A stretch of 64,000 nt of DNA from Bin125 sp026705025 (GTDB lineage: Bacteria > Chloroflexota > Dehalococcoidia > Bin125). Where the stretch lies: assembly GCA_026705025.1 (NCBI GenBank), contig JAPPBN010000003.1, forward strand, positions 1 through 64,000, given 5' to 3'. Positions 16,944 through 25,219 of the stretch are shown one piece after another (within the stretch, counting starts at the first letter, position 1; each line of letters begins with the position of its first letter). The notes under the pieces were generated by a model. It did not search any database and was not told where the DNA came from. It saw only the letters and a list, made by a program, of their open reading frames with translations. A program made the position numbers and the translations under genes.

Positions 16944-18677
16944 ATGGCGGTCGAACGAGTCGTTGTCGAGAAGAACATCGAGATCCCGATGCGCGACGGA
17001 GTCATCCTGCGCGCCGACCTGTATCGCCCGGAGGGCGCCGACCAGCCAGGTCAGGCCGTCCCCGGGATCGTCACCAGGACGCCATATGACAAGGAACAGT
17101 CGGGCGCCGGACTGGTTGCGGTGATGCCCAGCGCGCTCAAGCTGGCGGAGCGCGGCTACGCCGTCGTGGTTTGCGACTGTCGTGGACGCTACGCCTCGGA
17201 GGGCGATTTCAAGCCCTTCCATCAAGAGGGTCCCGACGGCTACGACACGCTGGAGTGGGTGGCGGCCCAGGATTGGTGCGACGGCAACACCGCCATCTAT
17301 GGGCCGTCCTACGTCGGAGCGACGACGATGCTGGCCACGCGCGAGCAGCCGCCGTCGCTGCGCTGCGCCATCCCGATCATCACCGCCGACGACTACTACG
17401 ACGGCTGGACCTACCAGGGCGGCGCCTTCCAGCTCGGCTTCGTCGGACTGTGGGGCAGCGGTCTGGCCGCCACGGGCTACCTCCAGCAGAATCACACGCG
17501 TCCGTCAGAGGCGCAGCCCGAGATGACCGACGCGGTCATGGGCAACGGATTCCGACTGCTGGGCAGCCGGCCCCTCGACACGATGCCGGGCATTTCGCAG
17601 GACGGCGTGGCGGCGTACTGGCACGAGTGGCTGGAGCATGAGACGCGGGACGAGTATTGGGAGTCAGTCAGGCACTCTGCCGATTACTCGCGCTTCCAAG
17701 TGCCGATGCTGCACATTGGTGGCTGGTTCGACATTTTCGGCATCGGCACGGTGCGCAACTTCCGCGGCATCCGCGAGCAGGGGAATCCCGATCAGAACCT
17801 GATCATGGGTCCCTGGGCGCACACGAACTACGACCGCTGGCTGGGCGAGATGGAGTTCGGACCGACCGGAGCGGCAGCCGCCGCCAACGTGATCGCCGAC
17901 ATTAACGTCTTCCTTGACCGACACCTGAAGGGCAAGGGCCGCGAGCTCCCTGGCGTCCGCTGGTTCCTGATGGGCGCAAACGAGTGGCGGACCGCCGCTT
18001 CCTGGCCGCCGCCAGATGCTGAGCAGCGTTCGCTATACCTCGCATCCGACGGCGGAGCGACGATGTTCTACGGCGACGGCCGGCTGGTGGACGAGTGTCC
18101 CGACGACGATCAGCGCTGGGACGAGTTCATGTACATCGGCTACAAGCCGGTGATCACCGAGGGCGGCTCGACGCTGCAGCAGGCGATTGGCCTGCCCGGT
18201 CCGCGCGACCAGACGCGGACAGAGAGCCGCGACGACGTGCTCTGCTACTCGACCGAGCCGCTGACCGAGGCCGTCGATGTTGCCGGGCCGGTCGAAGTCG
18301 ACATCTGGTTCTCCAGCAATCAACCGGACACCGACATCACGGCCAAGCTGGTCGATGTCCATCCCGACGGCAAAGCGGTGTCATTGGTCGACGGCATTAT
18401 GCGCGCCCGCTTTCGCGAAGGGTTCGACCAGGAAGTCATGCTGACGCCCGGAGAGGTCGTCAAGCTGACCGTCGACCTGGCCTCCCTCGGCCACCGATTC
18501 GACGTCGGCCACCGAATCCGCCTGGAGATTTCAAGCAGCAACTACCCTCGGTTCATGACCAACTCGAACGACGGCGGCTCGGTGAACTCGGCGACCGAGA
18601 TGCAGGCCGCAATCAATAGCATTCGGCGCGGCGGTGAATATCCGTCGGCCCTGCGTTTCTACCAACTGAAGGACTGA
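16944..18677 (+). CDS. CocE/NonD family hydrolase
   Basis: A 577-residue alpha/beta hydrolase of the cocaine esterase/X-Pro dipeptidyl peptidase group, hydrolysing an ester or amide bond. Motifs: M-R-D-G-V-x-L-R-A-D near the start; nucleophile elbow Y-G-P-S-Y-V-G (about residue 125); catalytic His in G-P-W-A-H-T-N (about residue 288); and a C-terminal jelly-roll domain (V-D-I-W-F-S-S ... D-V-G-H-R-I-R-L-E-I-S-S-S-N). ATG 16944 is preferred to the in-frame TTG 12 bases upstream because GGA sits at a suitable distance. The NIPSNAP gene follows 12 bases later. Confidence 0.9.
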   Translation: MAVERVVVEKNIEIPMRDGVILRADLYRPEGADQPGQAVPGIVTRTPYDKEQSGAGLVAVMPSALKLAERGYAVVVCDCRGRYASEGDFKPFHQEGPDGYDTLEWVAAQDWCDGNTAIYGPSYVGATTMLATREQPPSLRCAIPIITADDYYDGWTYQGGAFQLGFVGLWGSGLAATGYLQQNHTRPSEAQPEMTDAVMGNGFRLLGSRPLDTMPGISQDGVAAYWHEWLEHETRDEYWESVRHSADYSRFQVPMLHIGGWFDIFGIGTVRNFRGIREQGNPDQNLIMGPWAHTNYDRWLGEMEFGPTGAAAAANVIADINVFLDRHLKGKGRELPGVRWFLMGANEWRTAASWPPPDAEQRSLYLASDGGATMFYGDGRLVDECPDDDQRWDEFMYIGYKPVITEGGSTLQQAIGLPGPRDQTRTESRDDVLCYSTEPLTEAVDVAGPVEVDIWFSSNQPDTDITAKLVDVHPDGKAVSLVDGIMRARFREGFDQEVMLTPGEVVKLTVDLASLGHRFDVGHRIRLEISSSNYPRFMTNSNDGGSVNSATEMQAAINSIRRGGEYPSALRFYQLKD

Positions 18678-18689
18678 GAGGAACCGACA

Positions 18690-19016
18690 ATGATCTACGA
18701 ACTTCGCATCTACACGGCACATCCAGGCAAGATGGGCCACTTGATGAAGCGTTTCCGGGACCACACGATGGAGCTCTTCGAGCGCCACGGGATCCACAAC
18801 GTTGGCTACTGGACCAACTCCGTGGGCGGCCGTTCCGACGAACTCTGGTACATCGTCAGCTTCGAAAGCGCCGGACAGCGCGAGGAAGCCTGGCAGAACT
18901 TCGGCGCCGACCCCGAGTGGCAAGCGGCCCGAGCCGCCTCCGAAGAAAACGGCCCCCTCGTCCACCACATCGAGAACCGAATCCTCCAACCCACCGAGTG
19001 GTCGCCGATGCCTTAG
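18690..19016 (+). CDS. NIPSNAP family protein
   Basis: A 108-residue small alpha/beta-barrel dimer protein of the NIPSNAP group. The start M-I-Y-E-L-R-I-Y-T and the pattern G-x3-N-V-G-Y-W-T, E-L-W-Y-I-V-S-F-x-S are characteristic. GAGAGGA precedes the ATG by 7 bases. Bacterial members often sit beside catabolic enzymes, and here it lies 12 bases after a CocE hydrolase, suggesting one transcript. The molecular function is not known. The stop overlaps the stop of the convergent methyltransferase. Confidence 0.85.
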   Translation: MIYELRIYTAHPGKMGHLMKRFRDHTMELFERHGIHNVGYWTNSVGGRSDELWYIVSFESAGQREEAWQNFGADPEWQAARAASEENGPLVHHIENRILQPTEWSPMP

Positions 19017-19828
19017 CCGCGATGTCGCAGGCGCGCCACCATGACTGGTGGCAGGTTCGGCAGGTGATCCCAGCTCAGCCGATTCTCGGCGTTGCCATCT
19101 CCGCCGTCGGTGATTGAGGGTTCGCGAATTCCGTCCAGGACCCAGCCACGGTCGAAGGCAGTGCTGAAAAGCTCAGTCAGCGTGCGATCAAAGTACGGCT
19201 GAATTTCCGGTTGACCCTTGACCGCGATGCCGTGGTTGACTCCGGTGTCGAGGTAGTTGGTGATCTTCACACCTGCTTCCTCGATGAACTGTCCGTCCTC
19301 GGTCTCTATGCGTTCGCGAAACAGTCGCACTTCCGGTCCGGGCCGAAAGACTGGATGGAGCACGGAAAAAACAAACGGCGCGTTCTCGGTCAGGGCCAGC
19401 GGGAGCATGTCGAAGAGCGGGCTAATCTCGGCGATGTCCATCAGCGCCATGTTGCAGACGGCGGCTCCGAACGGCGCTCCCGACGCGCCTGAAAGCGCCG
19501 CGAGGGCTGAGCGATCGGTCACGTCGAGGCGAATCCAATTGATCTTGTAGCCCTCGGACCGCTCCTGGGCGCGTTGGAGCTGGCGATCAGATCCGTCGGT
19601 TGCGGTGACGCGCGGGCCGAGCCTCGACAGCTGCCGGGCGAAGTTGCCGTTTCCGCAGGCGATCTCGAGGATCGAGGTCGCCAACGGCTGCAGGAGTTCC
19701 AGGGTGTGAGGAAACACCAGGACCCGCTGCCAATAGTTGCCCTCGTCGCCCTGAGCCTGGTCCCAGAACTCCGCATTCGAGTCCCACGCTTGAATCGATT
19801 CGGCGTTGAAGTCGGGATAATCGACCAT
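19013..19828 (-). CDS. Class I SAM-dependent methyltransferase
   Basis: About 271 residues with a Rossmann-type methyltransferase core. Motif I is I-L-E-I-A-C-G-N-G-N-F-A-R (around residue 52), the acidic ribose-binding end is A-T-D-G-S-D, and the post-I/II region is I-R-L-D-V-T-D-R. ATG 19828 is preferred because AGAGG lies about 6 bases upstream and the reading frame before it has no matching family N-terminus. The substrate is unknown. Confidence 0.82.
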   Translation of the reverse strand: MVDYPDFNAESIQAWDSNAEFWDQAQGDEGNYWQRVLVFPHTLELLQPLATSILEIACGNGNFARQLSRLGPRVTATDGSDRQLQRAQERSEGYKINWIRLDVTDRSALAALSGASGAPFGAAVCNMALMDIAEISPLFDMLPLALTENAPFVFSVLHPVFRPGPEVRLFRERIETEDGQFIEEAGVKITNYLDTGVNHGIAVKGQPEIQPYFDRTLTELFSTAFDRGWVLDGIREPSITDGGDGNAENRLSWDHLPNLPPVMVARLRHRG

Positions 19829-19909
19829 GACGGCCTCTGATTCGTTGATACCGTAAGCGCAGACTGTCGAGACTATCACCGTATCCCGATCCTGTGCGGG
19901 GAGATCTTC

Positions 19910-20869
19910 ATGAGCGCACCACTGCCGGTCATCATCCAGGGACTCGGGCCGATTGGACTAAGGGTCGCCGAGGCGGCTTTGAATGACTCATTTCTCGAAG
20001 TCGTCGGCGCAGTCGAGATCAATCCTGAGATGGTCGGCAAGCCGCTCTCCGACTTCGTCGACGGCGCGCCCGAGATCACCATCCGTCAATCGATTGCCGC
20101 CGCCCGGGTAGACTCTCGCTCCGACGGCGGCATCCTGATCCACTGCACCGGCTCATATCTCGAGCAGGTGTCGCCGCAAATCGAAGAAGCGCTCCGGCAG
20201 GATCTTCATGTCGTCTCCACCTGCGAGGAACTTGCCTTTGCCCAAGCTCGTCATCCCGAGATCGCCGCGGGCATCGATGTACTGGCTCGGCGAGCTGAAC
20301 GAACGGTGGTCGGCACCGGCGTCAATCCCGGATTTCTCATGGACGCGCTTCCGGCGTCGCTCTCGTCGATTTCGCACAGCATCAAGTCGGTTTCGGTCAA
20401 GCGGGTTCAGGATCCATCGCGCCGCCGTGTTCCTTTCCAGGAGAAGGTGGGGATGGGAATCTCGAAGGCGCAATGGGAGGCGAAGCGAGACGCCGGCAGC
20501 TTCGGTCACGTGGGGCTGGTCGAATCGGCCCGACTGCTCGCCTACCCGCTCGGCTGGAAAATCGTCGATTGGCGCCACGACATGGTTCCCTGCGAGGTGC
20601 CCGGACAGGAACTGGTCGCCGGCACGCTGGAGACGCTGGAGGGCTCGACGTTCGACGGCCACACGGTTCGGCTGCACTTTGAGGCGAATGCGTCGGTCGA
20701 CGAGGAGTATGACGAAATCGTGATTGACGGCACGCCGCCGCTCAAGCTGCGATTCGAGGGCGGCGTCTTTGGCGACGACGCGACGGCGGCTTCGGTGCTG
20801 CGCGCGGCGCGCGTGATCCCGCATACGCGCCGGGGCCTGATGACCGTGCTCGATCTCCCGCTGCGTTAA
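19910..20869 (+). CDS. Dihydrodipicolinate-reductase-like NAD(P)-binding dehydrogenase
   Basis: A 319-residue Rossmann-fold oxidoreductase with G-L-G-P-I-G-L-R near residue 11, followed by a DapB-like substrate domain containing V-G-T-G-V-N-P-G-F. The overall layout resembles 2,4-diaminopentanoate dehydrogenase-type proteins, distant relatives of DapB, rather than DapB itself, which is usually shorter (~250 residues). A role in lysine synthesis is therefore unlikely; the substrate is unknown. GGGGAG lies 8 bases before the ATG. Confidence 0.78.
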   Translation: MSAPLPVIIQGLGPIGLRVAEAALNDSFLEVVGAVEINPEMVGKPLSDFVDGAPEITIRQSIAAARVDSRSDGGILIHCTGSYLEQVSPQIEEALRQDLHVVSTCEELAFAQARHPEIAAGIDVLARRAERTVVGTGVNPGFLMDALPASLSSISHSIKSVSVKRVQDPSRRRVPFQEKVGMGISKAQWEAKRDAGSFGHVGLVESARLLAYPLGWKIVDWRHDMVPCEVPGQELVAGTLETLEGSTFDGHTVRLHFEANASVDEEYDEIVIDGTPPLKLRFEGGVFGDDATAASVLRAARVIPHTRRGLMTVLDLPLR

Positions 20870-20908
20870 ACTGAGCATCTGCCCGACTGACGCCGAGAGG
20901 GGATCGCC

Positions 20909-21418
20909 ATGGACTTCGACGACCGAGAGTTCCGCAACGCCTTGGGCATGTTCCCCAGCGGCGTCACCGTGATTACGACGGGCACAGAGCCGAACTTTGT
21001 CGGCATGACAGCCCAGTCGTTCTCGTCGCTCTCGCTCGATCCCCCGTTGGTGTTGGTCTGCGTCGACAAGGGCGCGAGCGTGTTGCCGTTGCTCAAGGAG
21101 ACCGCCGCGTTCAGCGTCAACATCCTGCCCGACACCGCAATGGACACATCCAACTACTTCGCCAGCAGCAAGCGTCCACCGCCGCCGCACCAGTTTGACG
21201 AACACGAGCACGTGCTCGGCGAGACCGGCCAGCCGCGCCTGGCCAGCGCGACAATGGTCTTCGACTGCTCGATCCACTCGGTCCTCGAAGGCGGCGACCA
21301 CGAGATCATCGTCGGTGAAGTGAAGGCGTTTGAACAGCAGTCGAACGAGGAACCGATCCTCTTTTATGGCGGCAACTACCGGAAAATGGGCCCGCCCGAC
21401 CCGTCGATGAGCTGGTAG
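20909..21418 (+). CDS. Flavin reductase family (FMN-binding split-barrel) protein
   Basis: A 169-residue protein that would bind FMN and supply reduced flavin, usually to a partner monooxygenase. Family features are F-x2-A-L-G-M-F-P-S-G-V-T-V, then G-M-T-A-Q-S-F-S-S-L-S-L-D-P-P-L-V and a C-terminal G-E-V-K-A-F ... Y-G-G-N-Y-R. GAGAGGGG precedes the ATG. No monooxygenase gene is immediately adjacent, so the partner is unknown. Confidence 0.88.
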   Translation: MDFDDREFRNALGMFPSGVTVITTGTEPNFVGMTAQSFSSLSLDPPLVLVCVDKGASVLPLLKETAAFSVNILPDTAMDTSNYFASSKRPPPPHQFDEHEHVLGETGQPRLASATMVFDCSIHSVLEGGDHEIIVGEVKAFEQQSNEEPILFYGGNYRKMGPPDPSMSW

Positions 21419-21439
21419 CTCCCCGAAACAGATCCTCCA

Positions 21440-21997
21440 ATGTGCGTGCAGAGCATGGACGATCGGCCGCTGCTGGCGACCACTCCGCCGTTGCCCGCCG
21501 ACGACTTTGTGCCAGCGCTCTGGGTGCCGTTGACCCGTGCGTTGCGTGCCCGGCGTCGGCTGATTCAAATGGTCGAAGTTCTGCCGGCCGAGCGCTGGCT
21601 GCAAGAATCGGCCGCACCCGCGTGGTCGCGTCGAGACGTCCTCGCGCACCTGGCCGCATCCGATCGTCGCTATCACGATGTACTCAACGCCGTCCTCAAT
21701 GGATCGCCGCTGGAAGAGTGGAAGCCAGATCCGTCGGTACCAGGCCACGAATTGGATCTGGCCAACTCCCTGGGTGCGGAGCGCTTCCTCGGCCAGCCGG
21801 TCACGTCGCTGGCCGAGCAACTGCAAGCGGGCGCCGAAAAGTCGACGATGCTGTTCTCGGCCTTGACGGAGGACCAGGTGCTAATGCGGATGGGATTTGC
21901 CGGCAATGCTCTGTCGCTGCTGGAGGCGTGGACGTCACACGACAACAATCACGCCGACGACATCATCAACGGTCCGAAGATGATGCGGACGTTGTAA
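21440..21997 (+). CDS. DinB-fold (maleylpyruvate isomerase-like) protein
   Basis: A 185-residue four-helix-bundle protein. Metal-binding candidates are the His in V-L-A-H-L-A-A-S-D, a second in R-Y-H-D, and the C-terminal S-H-D-N-N-H-A-D-D. This spacing fits the DinB/mycothiol-maleylpyruvate isomerase superfamily; members include thiol transferases of unknown specificity. ATG 21455 is an alternative start, and neither has a strong ribosome site. A REP-like palindrome follows the stop. Confidence 0.75.
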   Translation: MCVQSMDDRPLLATTPPLPADDFVPALWVPLTRALRARRRLIQMVEVLPAERWLQESAAPAWSRRDVLAHLAASDRRYHDVLNAVLNGSPLEEWKPDPSVPGHELDLANSLGAERFLGQPVTSLAEQLQAGAEKSTMLFSALTEDQVLMRMGFAGNALSLLEAWTSHDNNHADDIINGPKMMRTL

Positions 21998-22004
21998 CGA
22001 CGCT

Positions 22005-22055
22005 CCGTCATACCCGCGCTTGCCGCGGGTATCTCGCCTTGCGCGGCGATGACGG
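22005..22055. repeat. REP-like nested palindrome
   Basis: CCGTCAT (22005-22011) and ATGACGG (22049-22055) form outer arms. Inside them ATACCCGCG (22010-22018) and CGCGGGTAT (22024-22032) form a perfect 9-bp hairpin with a CTTGC loop. The design resembles the widespread CGTCATTCCCGCG-type repetitive extragenic palindromes. It sits between convergent genes and may also act as a bidirectional terminator. Confidence 0.6.
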
Positions 22056-22071
22056 CGATACCTGCTGCTCG

Positions 22072-22899
22072 CTACCTTGTGATGCGCAGTCGAGCTTCCA
22101 GGGCGCGCTCAATCCTCGAGACTTCCAGTCGGTCAACGAATGCGTCAACCAGCGCGTTGGCCATAGAGTCGGCGCCCTGGGTCATGAGCATCTGCAGGAG
22201 ACCTCGCTTGGGCCGTACCAGCGTGGTTCGCTTCTCGATGCCGGCGGCGTTTGCCGCCCACTCAACGGCGTCGCTCAGGTCTCCGAGCTGATCCACCAGG
22301 CCGAGTTCATGAGCTTCTGCTCCGGTGTGGATTTCACCCGATGCGAGATGCGCAACTTGCTCGCGGCTCAATTCTGGCCGCCCTTCGGCCACGATGTCGA
22401 CAAATCGCTCGTAGACCGACTGGATCAGAGCGTCGAGCTTTTCGTCTTCTTCCGGGGTCGTCTCGCGGAACAGTGACCCCATGTCCTTGTACTCGCCTGC
22501 AGCGCGGGTGCGCATTTTGACGCCGACACGGTCTAGCGCCTCAGAGATCATCGGCGCCGTCCAGATCACGCCAATCGAACCGACGACGGACGTCGGCAAG
22601 GCGAAGATTGGATTCGCCGCGCAGGCGATCATGTATCCGCCGGAGGCTCCGACTCCGCGAATCGCCGCGGCAACGGGCTTCTTGTCGGAGAGACGCTTGG
22701 CAGCCAGATACAGCGCTTCGGACGCAGCTGCACCGCCACCGGGCGAGTCGATGTCGAGCACCACCGCGGGGTAGCGCGGGTTCTGAGCGATGCTGTTGAA
22801 CGTGCGCGACAGCTCGCGTGGGTTGAGCCGCGCGCCGATCTGCCCGGCCACTTCGACGACGGCCACGCGCTGCGGGAAGAAGTACTGTTCGAGGTCCAT
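22072..22899 (-). CDS. sppA: SppA-type S49 serine peptidase without membrane anchor
   Basis: A 275-residue S49 peptidase of the signal peptide peptidase A group, cleaving short peptides with a Ser-Lys dyad. The nucleophile is in G-V-G-A-S-G-G-Y-M-I-A and the general-base Lys in G-E-Y-K-D-M-G-S. D-I-D-S-P-G-G-G marks the oxyanion region. The start reads straight into the folded domain with no signal peptide or membrane helix, unlike classical SppA, so this form is probably cytoplasmic. It stands alone between a palindrome and a divergent Rieske gene. Confidence 0.88.
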   Translation of the reverse strand: MDLEQYFFPQRVAVVEVAGQIGARLNPRELSRTFNSIAQNPRYPAVVLDIDSPGGGAAASEALYLAAKRLSDKKPVAAAIRGVGASGGYMIACAANPIFALPTSVVGSIGVIWTAPMISEALDRVGVKMRTRAAGEYKDMGSLFRETTPEEDEKLDALIQSVYERFVDIVAEGRPELSREQVAHLASGEIHTGAEAHELGLVDQLGDLSDAVEWAANAAGIEKRTTLVRPKRGLLQMLMTQGADSMANALVDAFVDRLEVSRIERALEARLRITR

Positions 22900-23035
22900 G
22901 TCGGTTCATCCAATCTTCGTCGGCACTCGCTCAGTGTATGAGCGGACGGCCCAAGGACGTATTGCGCGTTGACTGTGTAACGGCGTCAAGCGATGATCTG
23001 TCACACTGGCCGCAAACGTCTAGAGGGAGGCCGCC

Positions 23036-23413
23036 GTGACCGAGACCGCCGTCTGTCCGCTGTCGGAGCTGCCGCCGGGTGAAGTCACTGCCGCTGATCT
23101 TGACGGTACCCGGGTTTGCGTCGCCAATGTGCATGGCGAGATCTTCGCCGTTCAGGACAAGTGCCCGCACCTCTTCGCCCCGCTCTCGGTCGGCGAGCTG
23201 AAGAACGCGCACATCGTCTGTCCCTGGCACGACTCCGAATTCGACATGCGCACCGGCCAGACCAAGTCCTGGCTGCCCAACGGCATCTGGAACATGATCC
23301 ACAAGCTGATGCCGCCTCCGCCGCCCTTCATCAAGAACAAGATCGAGCCCGACTACATCCAGACCTTCAAGACCCGCGTGGACGAGGGAACGATCTACGT
23401 CTCGGACGAGTAG
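23036..23413 (+). CDS. Rieske 2Fe-2S ferredoxin-like protein
   Basis: A 125-residue single-domain Rieske protein that would carry electrons for an oxygenase or other redox enzyme. The cluster ligands are in C-P-H-L (first Cys-His pair, about residue 42) and C-P-W-H-D-S-E-F (second pair, about residue 61). An insertion with I-H-K-L-M-P-P-P-P-P follows. Translation begins at GTG 23036 with AGAGGGAGG just upstream. No oxygenase subunit is next to it. Confidence 0.9.
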   Translation: MTETAVCPLSELPPGEVTAADLDGTRVCVANVHGEIFAVQDKCPHLFAPLSVGELKNAHIVCPWHDSEFDMRTGQTKSWLPNGIWNMIHKLMPPPPPFIKNKIEPDYIQTFKTRVDEGTIYVSDE

Positions 23414-23443
23414 GGCGGCGGTCAACCACAACCAGCGAGTCGG

Positions 23444-24262
23444 CTAGCCCTCGCGAATGGCGCGGATCCAATGGTTGACGGCAGTCATGCCGCCGTCGAT
23501 CACAAACTCTTGCCCCGTGATGTAGGAGGAGTCGTCCGAGGCGAGGAAGAGCGCGAGGTTCGCGACGTCCTCCGCCTCTCCGGCGCGCTCCATCGGCGAT
23601 AACCGTCGTCCGCGGGCGCGAATGACCTCCAGGTCGGCTTCTGATTGTGGAGCATCGCTGGGCAGCCCAAAACGGGTGGTGACCTGCCCGGGCACAATCA
23701 CATTGGCGCGGATGTGCTTGTCGGAGTACTCGGCCGCCAAGCTGCGACTGAGCGCATGGCAGCCCGCCTTGGCGGCACAGTAGCCGGCCGCTCCAGGGAC
23801 GCCGCTAATGCCGCCGATCGAGGATGTAGAGATGATCGATCCGCCGCCGGCGCGTTCCATCAAGGGGATCGCGTACTTCATGCCCAGGAACGCCGCCCGC
23901 AGATTGACGGCGATGAAATCGTCGAAGATGTCGGCCGTCATGTCAGCGATGTTGTGGGAGCCGCCGTCGCCCGGTCCTGCATTGTTGAAGACGACATGAA
24001 GCTCGCCCCAACGCTCGTCTGCGATATCGAATGCGTCCTTTAGCTGCGATTCGTCTCGGACATCAGCGACCGCGGGAACCGCCTGCTCGCCGATCAGTTC
24101 GGCAGCTTCCTGTAGGCGTTGCTGATTCCGTCCAACCATGATGACGTTGGCCCCGTGCTCGGCGAAGAGTCGGGCCGAGGCGAGGCCCATGCCAGCGCTG
24201 GCTCCGACGATGATGGCGGTCTTGCCGCTGAGCTTGGGTTCGGCTGCGTGAGTGATTGGCAC
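23444..24262 (-). CDS. SDR family NAD(P)-dependent oxidoreductase
   Basis: A 272-residue classical short-chain dehydrogenase: cofactor motif V-G-A-S-A-G-M-G (about residue 20), N-N-A-G, catalytic Ser in S-T-S-S-I-G-G, and Y-C-A-A-K. The C-terminal I-T-G-Q-E-F-V-I-D-G-G-M is typical. GTG 24262 is chosen as start: AAAGGA lies 10 bases upstream, whereas extending upstream only adds sequence antisense-like to the enoyl-CoA hydratase gene. It lies 29 bases downstream of that gene, probably on one transcript. The substrate is unknown. Confidence 0.9.
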   Translation of the reverse strand: MPITHAAEPKLSGKTAIIVGASAGMGLASARLFAEHGANVIMVGRNQQRLQEAAELIGEQAVPAVADVRDESQLKDAFDIADERWGELHVVFNNAGPGDGGSHNIADMTADIFDDFIAVNLRAAFLGMKYAIPLMERAGGGSIISTSSIGGISGVPGAAGYCAAKAGCHALSRSLAAEYSDKHIRANVIVPGQVTTRFGLPSDAPQSEADLEVIRARGRRLSPMERAGEAEDVANLALFLASDDSSYITGQEFVIDGGMTAVNHWIRAIREG

Positions 24263-24291
24263 CTGTGGCGAGTCCTTTCGGAACTGTGTGA

Positions 24292-25098
24292 CTAGAAGCC
24301 CTGGAAGTTTGGTTCGCGCTTCTCGGCGAAGGCCCGGGGACCTTCCTTGGCGTCCTCGGTCGAGCGCGCGATGACCATCGCGTGGTCGGCCATCTCCAGC
24401 GACTCGTGCAGACCGGTCTCGGCGGAGCGATATGCGAGGCGTTTGATCATCTGGACCGAGACCGCAGGCATCCTGGAAATCTGACCGGCCAGCTCGAAGG
24501 TTGCGGGCATGAGCTCGTCGTGCTCGACGACCTGGCTGACGTAGCCCATCGCCAATGCCTCCTCGGCGGTGAAGATCTTGCCGGTCCACATCAGTTCGAG
24601 CGCCTTGGACATGCCCACGATGCGCGGCAAGTAGTAGGCGCCGCCGTCGCCGGGGATCAGCGCCATGCGCACGTAGGCCATGCCGAACTTGGCCCGGTCC
24701 GAAGCGATCCGCAGGTCGGCCATCGAGGCCATGTCCATGCCCGCGCCGACGGCCGCGCCGTTGACGGCGGCGATGTACGGCTTCTCGCAGTTGAACAGTG
24801 CGCGCGGGACGCGCTGGACCGAGTTGCGCAGCGAGTTGCGGTTCGCGGCCGGCGCGTTGGGGTCTCCGCCAAGCACGTCGGCCCCGGCACGTTCGCGGCC
24901 CACGTCAGCCCCCGAGCAGAAGCCGCGGCCCTCGCCCGTGACAATGATCACGCGCACGTTCTGGTCGACGGAAGCGCGCGTGATCGACTCCTGCCAGGCG
25001 TCGAGCATCTCGTTGGAGAACGCGTTCAGCTTCTCCGGACGATTGAGCGTGATCACGGCGATGTGATCCTGGACGTCGTAGAGCAGTTCTTCGGTCAT
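24292..25098 (-). CDS. Enoyl-CoA hydratase/isomerase (crotonase) family protein
   Basis: A 268-residue crotonase-fold enzyme acting on an acyl-CoA. Oxyanion-hole elements are G-R-G-F-C-S-G-A-D-V and A-A-V-N-G-A-A-V-G-A-G. At the position of the first hydratase glutamate it has Asp (G-M-D-M-A), and at the second (F-G-M-A-Y-V) it has Tyr, so a simple hydration role is doubtful; isomerase, hydrolase or lyase chemistry is possible. The C-terminus ends R-E-P-N-F-Q-G-F as in many family members. Phased repeats lie upstream. Confidence 0.87.
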   Translation of the reverse strand: MTEELLYDVQDHIAVITLNRPEKLNAFSNEMLDAWQESITRASVDQNVRVIIVTGEGRGFCSGADVGRERAGADVLGGDPNAPAANRNSLRNSVQRVPRALFNCEKPYIAAVNGAAVGAGMDMASMADLRIASDRAKFGMAYVRMALIPGDGGAYYLPRIVGMSKALELMWTGKIFTAEEALAMGYVSQVVEHDELMPATFELAGQISRMPAVSVQMIKRLAYRSAETGLHESLEMADHAMVIARSTEDAKEGPRAFAEKREPNFQGF

Positions 25099-25175
25099 GG
25101 CGGGGCTTCCTGCGCTTTCTGTTCGCTCGTGTTCGAGCCTGTTCGGTTCCGTTCGGCTGGAATCGGCTCGGCGGT

Positions 25176-25215
25176 GTCCAGATTTGTCCAGATTTGTCCG
25201 GACTCGTCCAGATTT
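25176..25215 (-). repeat. Four tandem 10-bp units, region B (AAATCTGGAC on minus strand)
   Basis: On the plus strand GTCCAGATTT occurs at 25176-25185, 25186-25195 and 25206-25215, with the variant GTCCGGACTC at 25196-25205. Read on the minus strand this is AAATCTGGAC, the unit seen in regions A and C, ending 77 bases before the ATG of the enoyl-CoA hydratase gene. It sits between that gene and the SDR stop at 25220. Confidence 0.8.
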
Positions 25216-25219
25216 CGGC

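Noticed and set aside
20153..21826. A 557-codon minus-strand frame
   Set aside because: It lies over three plus-strand genes with clear motifs (dehydrogenase, flavin reductase, DinB) and has low-complexity Arg/Val/His-rich translation.
24263..24589. Upstream extension of the SDR at 23444
   Set aside because: The added ~109 codons overlap the enoyl-CoA hydratase gene on the same strand in another frame, and a GTG with AAAGGA gives a standard SDR start.
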